10,283 nucleotides of DNA from Anaerolineae bacterium. Lineage in GTDB: Bacteria; Chloroflexota; Anaerolineae; B4-G1; DUEL01. The translations under genes and the position numbers were made by a program. The notes under the pieces are model-generated. The model did not search any database and was not told where the DNA came from. It saw only the letters and a program-made list of their open reading frames with translations. The DNA lies in contig JAFGOJ010000234.1 of assembly GCA_016926575.1 (NCBI GenBank), forward strand, positions 1 to 10,283, read 5' to 3'. Positions within the stretch are counted from its first letter, which is position 1. The number at the start of each line of letters is the position of its first letter. Positions 6,144-10,283 of this stretch are shown one piece after another.

Positions 6144-6458
6144 TTATTCCTTACCTTCTTCTTTTGGCTCTTCGGCCTGGCCGGCCAGGGCGTCCACACG
6201 TGCCTTGAGCGCGTCGAATTCCTGACGAGAGACGGGAGCGGCGCCGCGTGCCTTCTCGACCTCGCTGCGAATCAGCTTGCTCAGCTCCGCGCGTTCTTCC
6301 TCGCCCTTGGTAACCAGGTCGTCGATCAGCTTGCGCGACTCGGTGGCCTCGATCCTGCCCTCGTGGACCAGTTCGTCGACGGCCTTGGCGACCTTCTCCC
6401 GTGTCAGCGTCAGCACACCCAATCCCAGTAGAAATGTCTTTTCGATTACGTTAGTCAT
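6144..6458 (-). CDS. Phasin-like / PHA synthesis regulator family protein
   Basis: A 104-residue, highly charged, mostly helical protein. A short hydrophobic N-terminus (IEKTFLLGLGVLTLTREKV, about 5-23) is followed by a long amphipathic stretch (about 24-70, EKVAKAVDELVHEGRIE...) and a C-terminal coiled coil (SRQEFDALKARVDALAG, about 77-93), ending in an acidic/lysine tail. This is the pattern of the small phasin-like family (COG3937 type) named after polyhydroxyalkanoate granule proteins; many members occur in organisms without proof of PHA, so granule binding is not established. The ATG at 6458 has GGAGGT 4 nt upstream (6463-6468). It starts 19 bp after the Mo-hydroxylase stop and precedes ubiB by 49 bp. 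I recall the phasin-like/ABC1-kinase pairing from other genomes, which suggests a membrane- or lipid-associated function. Confidence 0.8.
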   Translation of the reverse strand: MTNVIEKTFLLGLGVLTLTREKVAKAVDELVHEGRIEATESRKLIDDLVTKGEEERAELSKLIRSEVEKARGAAPVSRQEFDALKARVDALAGQAEEPKEEGKE

Positions 6459-6477
6459 TTTTACCTCCGTTTTTTAC

Positions 6478-9408
6478 CTAACTGTTCAACGCCCGCCACA
6501 CCCGTTCCGGCGTGAGCGGCAGATCGCGAATCCAAACCCCGGTCGCGTCGTAGATCGCGTCGACCATGGCCGGGGCGATGCCGTCCATCGAAATCTCGCC
6601 CACCGACTTCGCCCCGAACGGCCCGCTCGGCTCGTCGGTCTGAACGAAGATCACCTCCAATTCCGGCATCTCGTTCGATGTGTAGACACGGTACGGCCCG
6701 AAGCGCGGGTTGACCATGCGCCCCTCTTCGTCGTAGACCATCTCCTCACAGTGCGCAAAGCCGACCGCCTGCTGCAAGCCGCCTTCCACCTGCCCCGACG
6801 CAGTGATCGGGTTGATCACGCGCCCCGCATCGACCACCATCAGCACGCGCTCGACGGTTACCTGGCCGGTCTCCGTATCGACCGCCAGCTCGACGAACTG
6901 CGCGCCGAACGGCGGCGGGCTCTCGTAGCTCATGTGAGACGCCGTCGCCATGATCTGGCGCGGCTCCTGCCCCCACACCACCGCCATGTGGAGCGTGCCC
7001 AGCGCCACTTCCTCCAGCGTCAGCGATTGACCGTTCGGCGCGACGACCTTCCGGTCGCGTAGCACCAGCCCCGCGCTGCTCTCCAGGCCCAATCGCCCTG
7101 CAGCGTGCGCCTTGATCTGCTCCGCTACGTCGAGCGCCGCCTTGCGCACCGCGCCGCCGCTGAGATACGTGGTGCTCGACGCGTAAGCGCCCTTGTCGAA
7201 GGGCGTGAAGTCCGTGTCCGACGAATAGACGATGATGTCGTCCACCGACGTGCCCAATACCTCCGCCGCCATCTGCGCCAGGATCGTATCCGATCCCGTG
7301 CCGATGTCGGTCGCGCCGATCAGCAGGTTGAACGAGCCGTCGTCGTTCATCTTCAACGTCGCCGCCGCCATATCGAGCCCGGCGATGGCGCTGCCGTGCA
7401 TCATCACCGCCATGCCGATCCCGCGTCGGACGGAGCTGCTGGGGTCAGGGTTCATTTTGCCGCGCTTGTGATACCAGTCCATCGCCGCCAGCCCGATGTC
7501 GACGCACCGGTCGAGCCCGCTGGAGCGCACGATCTGGTCGAAGCCCTCGCGTCCCTCCCCCAGCGCCTTCGCCAGCAGCATCTCCTCGCCCTCTTGGATC
7601 CAGTTCTTGCGCTTGAACGCGACCACGTCCCACCCCATCTCGGCCGCGATTTCGCTCATGATCGTCTCGATGCCGAAGAAACACTGCATCGCGCCGTAGC
7701 CACGGAACGCGCCGGGGGTGGGCTTGTTGGTGTAGACCACGTCGCAGTAGAATTTGGAATGCGGCGCGTTGTAGAGCGTCAGGCTGCGCTGCCCGCCGAC
7801 CATCTGCACGGTCAGCCCGTGGGTGCCGTAGGCCCCCGTGTCGCCGATCAGGTGCAGGTCCGTGGCGACGACCTCGCCCTCGGCGGTGACGCCGACCTTA
7901 TACCGCATCTTCTGTGGATGGCGGCTGCGCGTGGCGATGAACTCCTGCCGCCGGTTGAACTCCATCTGCACCGGCCGGCCGGTCTTGATGGTCAACAGGC
8001 TGCACAGCTCCTCCAGAATCAGCTCCTGCTTGTTGCCGAAGCCGCCGCCGATGCGCGGCTTGATCACGCGGATCTGCTTCACCGGCAGGCCGATCAGCGG
8101 GGCCAGGATGCGTCGCACGTGGAAGGGCACCTGCGTGCTCGTTCGTACCACCAACCGCCCGTCGGGGTCCCAATAGGTGATGCAGACGTGCGGCTCCAGG
8201 TTCGCCTGGTGCTGCTGTGGGGTGGTGTAGGTGCGCTCGAAGACGTGGGCCGCGCGCGCCCACTCTGCCGCGCCGTCGCCGCCCTCGGCCTGGATGCGGT
8301 GGACGATGTTGTGCGTCCGGTCGAAGATATCTTCGGTGTCCGGCTCGTCGTGGATCACCGGCGCGCCGTCTCTCATCGCCTCTTCGGGATCGAGGACGTG
8401 GGGCAGGAGTTCGTAGTCGACTTCGATCAGCGCCAGCGCGCGCTGGGCCAGTTCGGGCGTCTCTGCCGCGACGATGGCCACCCGGTCGCCGACGTGGCGC
8501 ACCTTGTCGTCGAGCACCACCTGGTCGAGCGGGGGCGGCTGCGGGTGGCTCTGCCCGCCAGTGGAGTATTTGATGCGCGGCACGTCCTCGTGCGTGAGGA
8601 CGGCGTGCACGCCGGGCAGCGCGCGCGCTTTGCTGGCGTCGATGCGCGTGATGCGCGCGTGCGCGTGCGGGCTGGTGAGCAGTGCGCCGTAGAGCATGCC
8701 CGCCGGCCGCTCGTCGTCGGTGAAGGCCGGGCGGCCGGTGACCAGCTTGACCCCGTCGACCTTGTCGACCCCCTTGCCGACCACCGCCAGCGGTTCCATC
8801 TCCGGCGGAGTGACCACCAGCGGCAGCCGGTCGATCGCCTCCGCCCCGCTGGCGTAGTAGCGCGCGACCAGTTCGTCGACCGGGGCGTCCGCCGCCAGCG
8901 TCTCCTCCGCTGCTACGAAGGGGGGCACCATGTCGCCGCGCAGCACCGCCGCCGCGCGCTGCACCGCCTGCACCAGCTTGACGTAGCCGGTGCAGCGGCA
9001 CAAGACGCCGCTCATGGCCTCCCGAATCTCGGCCTCGCTGGGAGCGGGGTTGCGGTCGAGCAGCGCCTTGGCGACCAGAATCTGGGCCGGCGTGCAGTAG
9101 CCGCACTGGATCGCGCCGGTCTCGATGAACGCCTGTTGGAGTGGATGGAGCACGCCGCCGGGCGAGAGCGCTTCGACGGTCGTCACGTGACGCCCGGCCA
9201 CGTCCCGCGCGCGGGTCTGGCAACTGCGCACCGGCTGCCCGTCCAAGAGCACCGTACACACGCCGCAATCGCCCACGCCGCAGCCGAACTTGACGCTGAC
9301 GTACCCGGCCCCGCGCAGCGCGTCGAGCAGCGTCTGGCTCGGCCCCACAGCCAGCGTCGTCTCCTGCGTGTTGATCGTCAGGTGGATGGTTTGGACGTCG
9401 TCGTTCAT
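6478..9408 (-). CDS. Xanthine dehydrogenase-family molybdenum hydroxylase, fused [2Fe-2S] and Mo domains
   Basis: A 976-residue fusion. Residues about 5-80 are a plant-type [2Fe-2S] domain (C43, C48, C51, C63). About 85-155 is the second, helical [2Fe-2S] domain (C102, C105, C137, C139). After a linker, about 205-335 is the a/b hammerhead domain and about 345-970 the molybdopterin domain: GGGFGNK 454-460, AFRGYG 567-572, GATDIGTGSDT 698-708 and catalytic Glu938 (KSVGEIS). All eight Fe-S cysteines are present. The Mo part resembles the bacterial XdhA branch (STQ with Gln426; Gln461 after GGGFGNK), but an aldehyde or other heterocycle substrate is equally possible. The domain order without an internal FAD domain matches Desulfovibrio aldehyde oxidoreductase (Mop). 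ATG 9408 overlaps the FAD-subunit stop (ATGA), with AGGGGG 6 nt upstream. The open frame continues about 150 codons upstream, but that part is shadow of the FAD-subunit gene. Confidence 0.94.
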   Translation of the reverse strand: MNDDVQTIHLTINTQETTLAVGPSQTLLDALRGAGYVSVKFGCGVGDCGVCTVLLDGQPVRSCQTRARDVAGRHVTTVEALSPGGVLHPLQQAFIETGAIQCGYCTPAQILVAKALLDRNPAPSEAEIREAMSGVLCRCTGYVKLVQAVQRAAAVLRGDMVPPFVAAEETLAADAPVDELVARYYASGAEAIDRLPLVVTPPEMEPLAVVGKGVDKVDGVKLVTGRPAFTDDERPAGMLYGALLTSPHAHARITRIDASKARALPGVHAVLTHEDVPRIKYSTGGQSHPQPPPLDQVVLDDKVRHVGDRVAIVAAETPELAQRALALIEVDYELLPHVLDPEEAMRDGAPVIHDEPDTEDIFDRTHNIVHRIQAEGGDGAAEWARAAHVFERTYTTPQQHQANLEPHVCITYWDPDGRLVVRTSTQVPFHVRRILAPLIGLPVKQIRVIKPRIGGGFGNKQELILEELCSLLTIKTGRPVQMEFNRRQEFIATRSRHPQKMRYKVGVTAEGEVVATDLHLIGDTGAYGTHGLTVQMVGGQRSLTLYNAPHSKFYCDVVYTNKPTPGAFRGYGAMQCFFGIETIMSEIAAEMGWDVVAFKRKNWIQEGEEMLLAKALGEGREGFDQIVRSSGLDRCVDIGLAAMDWYHKRGKMNPDPSSSVRRGIGMAVMMHGSAIAGLDMAAATLKMNDDGSFNLLIGATDIGTGSDTILAQMAAEVLGTSVDDIIVYSSDTDFTPFDKGAYASSTTYLSGGAVRKAALDVAEQIKAHAAGRLGLESSAGLVLRDRKVVAPNGQSLTLEEVALGTLHMAVVWGQEPRQIMATASHMSYESPPPFGAQFVELAVDTETGQVTVERVLMVVDAGRVINPITASGQVEGGLQQAVGFAHCEEMVYDEEGRMVNPRFGPYRVYTSNEMPELEVIFVQTDEPSGPFGAKSVGEISMDGIAPAMVDAIYDATGVWIRDLPLTPERVWRALNS

Positions 9409-10049
9409 TTGTTTCCCCCTTGTTCCAGGCAGCGTGCCAGCGCGCGGCGGGTGAGGACGCCCGCCATCTCGCGCCGGTAGTCTGCGCTGCCCAAGAAGTC
9501 CCCTTCCGGCGCCACTTCCGCCATCACGCCGTCTGCCACAGATTGGATGCGGTCGGCGTTCAACGGGCCGCCGGCGAGCTGCGCCGCGGCTTGCGCCAGT
9601 CGCGCCGCCTCGGGCCACGCGCCGGTCAACGCCACGCGCGCCTGCCGCACGATGCCGCCGTCCAGGTCGACCACGGCGAATGCCGCGACGATGGGCTCGT
9701 CGCTGGGGGTGCGGGCCACGCGGGCCTCTCCCCAGCGTCGGCCTGCGCCGGTGGGAACGTGGAGCGCCGATACCGTCTCCCCGTTCAGTTTCTTCAGGGG
9801 AATTTCGGCCTGGCTGCCGTCGCCTTCTACGGTGACCGTCGCGCCCAATGCCAGGAGCGCAGCGATCCACTGGGGAGCGATGCGCGGCGCACGCAGCGCC
9901 CGCGCGACGGTGGTCTCGTTACGCACTTGCCACGCGAGCGCGCCGGTGAGGGTCTGGCGCAGCAAGGCTGGGCTGTCTGCCTGATCGAGGATCGCCTGGA
10001 GCGTTGCGTCCGCTTCGACGTGCCACAGTTCTACCCGCTCATCGTTCAT
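9405..10049 (-). CDS. Short, degenerate FAD-subunit homologue of a Mo-hydroxylase (CoxM/XdhB-like)
   Basis: A 214-residue protein. Residues about 105-208 match the C-terminal domain of CoxM/XdhB-type FAD subunits (VAAFAVVDLDGG, ARVALTGAWPEAARL, GDFLGSADYRREMAGVLTRRALARCL). Residues 15-90 retain only the second half of the FAD-binding region (QVRNETTVARAL...ALLALGATVTV). Full-length family members have about 280-300 residues. Here the first FAD subdomain with its AGG(T/H)xL loop is absent, and the second loop, normally TIGGN/D, reads TTVARA. The reading frame upstream hits TAG at 10116-10118 and too little room is left for the missing domain. The ATG has GGAGGG 8 nt upstream and a good promoter, so the short form looks genuine. 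It leads the operon and overlaps the Mo-hydroxylase start by 4 bp. It may be a structural or assembly subunit with little or no FAD. Confidence 0.8.
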   Translation of the reverse strand: MNDERVELWHVEADATLQAILDQADSPALLRQTLTGALAWQVRNETTVARALRAPRIAPQWIAALLALGATVTVEGDGSQAEIPLKKLNGETVSALHVPTGAGRRWGEARVARTPSDEPIVAAFAVVDLDGGIVRQARVALTGAWPEAARLAQAAAQLAGGPLNADRIQSVADGVMAEVAPEGDFLGSADYRREMAGVLTRRALARCLEQGGNK

Positions 10050-10081
10050 CGTGCTTTCCCTCCGTGTGAATTTCCAGTACC

Positions 10082-10111
10082 AGTATACACCAGAGTGCGC
10101 AGGATTTCCAA
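10082..10111 (-). promoter_or_regulatory. Sigma70-type promoter for the Mo-hydroxylase operon
   Basis: On the minus strand there is TTGGAA (10106-10111) as -35, an 18-nt spacer, and TATACT (10082-10087) as -10, preceded by TG-rich bases. The -10 lies about 33 bp before the FAD-subunit ATG. It is an AT-richer island in GC-rich DNA. It is a sequence match only; no start site is known. Confidence 0.6.
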
Positions 10112-10131
10112 TTGGCTACTCGTTCACTTGT

Positions 10132-10162
10132 GCTCCCGCCGGGTCACGGACCCGGCGGGAGC
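10132..10162. repeat. Perfect 14-bp-stem hairpin, terminator-like without a T-run
   Basis: The arms gctcccgccgggtc and gacccggcgggagc flank an ACG triloop. The stem is very GC-rich, but neither strand has a T-run after it, so it is not a canonical intrinsic terminator. It sits just upstream of the operon promoter and may insulate it from the neighbour beyond the window. Confidence 0.7.
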
Positions 10163-10210
10163 AAGAGGGGCCGCCTGAGGCGTTAACCCAGGCCCATTTG
10201 CGAAAGGGGT

Positions 10211-10283
10211 CCGGGGAAACCGGAAGGTAAACCGCAGGTTTACCCGTTTCCCCGGCGGGGTGCAGGGGCGGAGCCCCTGCAAA
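10211..10283. repeat. Compound inverted repeat ending in the second copy of the 50-bp direct repeat
   Basis: ccggggaaac (10211-10220) pairs perfectly with gtttccccgg (10246-10255). Inside it, ggtaaacc (10226-10233) pairs with ggtttacc (10237-10244) around a GCA loop. A separate 9-bp hairpin with a GGA loop follows (10261-10281). Positions 10234-10283 are identical to 1-50. The rest of the 234-bp leader (10050-10283) holds the operon promoter and the hairpin at 10132-10162; I see no gene in it. Confidence 0.85.

Noticed and set aside
6095..6199. 35-residue N-terminal extension of the UbiB-family protein
   Set aside because: It would overlap the phasin-like gene and adds lysine-rich sequence unlike the family; MARSPVRS at 6094 fits the usual N-terminus.
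7105..9480. 791-codon open frame on the plus strand
   Set aside because: It lies antisense to the Mo-hydroxylase, encodes low-complexity R/A/V/D-rich sequence with no domain, and is explained by the high-GC codon bias of the real gene.
9409..9870. N-terminal extension of the Mo-hydroxylase by 154 residues
   Set aside because: The extension is arginine-rich and overlaps the FAD-subunit gene in another frame. The [2Fe-2S] domain begins right after ATG 9408, which has its own ribosome site and an ATGA overlap.
1..10283. Circular plasmid or phage genome because the ends repeat
   Set aside because: No replication, partition, mobilisation or phage gene is present, the genes are chromosomal in type, and the end sequence looks like a dispersed palindromic repeat. 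Kept only as an alternative for checking.

Overview
The window is a GC-rich bacterial chromosomal segment. It holds one long leftward gene cluster (eight genes, about 10.05 kb down to 0.97 kb), one rightward gene at the left end, and palindromic repeat DNA at both ends and in the middle. Gene content suggests a Chloroflexota (Anaerolineae-like) bacterium: a Mo-hydroxylase with fused Fe-S and Mo domains, a phasin-like protein next to an ABC1/UbiB kinase, paired flavodoxin-fold proteins, TTG starts with strong Shine-Dalgarno sequences, and GC-rich triloop hairpin repeats. That taxonomic placement is inference; no marker gene is present.

Layout. Positions 1-164 are a mosaic of palindromic repeats, followed by a rightward alpha/beta hydrolase (201-977). 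The hydrolase meets sbcD tail to tail, and their stop codons share CTAG. Read on the minus strand, in order of transcription, the rest is: a sigma70-like promoter (10082-10111); a short, degenerate FAD-subunit homologue (9405-10049); a 976-residue [2Fe-2S]x2/molybdopterin hydroxylase (6478-9408), coupled to it by an ATGA overlap; a 104-residue phasin-like protein (6144-6458); an ABC1/UbiB-family kinase with two C-terminal membrane helices (4415-6094); a 132-bp fold-back repeat (4274-4405); an iron-sulfur flavoprotein (3661-4233); a second flavodoxin-fold protein (2987-3661); exodeoxyribonuclease III (2194-2973); and SbcD (974-2197).

How the genes may work together. The first four genes form a tight unit with its own promoter: a purine- or aldehyde-type Mo-hydroxylase, its vestigial flavin partner, and the phasin/UbiB pair. 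The next four are equally tight (gaps of 13 bp or less, or overlaps): two flavodoxin-fold redox proteins followed by two DNA-repair nucleases. The fold-back repeat separates the two units, and it is not clear whether transcription reads through. The flavin partner lacks the first FAD-binding subdomain and its second FAD motif is degraded, so the hydroxylase may pass electrons straight from its Fe-S clusters to another carrier, as the FAD-free aldehyde oxidoreductase of Desulfovibrio does to flavodoxin. The nearby flavodoxin-fold proteins are possible but unproven acceptors.

The first 50 bases and the last 50 bases of the window are identical. This means either a dispersed repeat that ended the assembly on both sides or a circular/self-overlapping contig. 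I see no RNA genes, CRISPR array, transposase or replication gene. No stretch longer than 300 bases lacks a gene.
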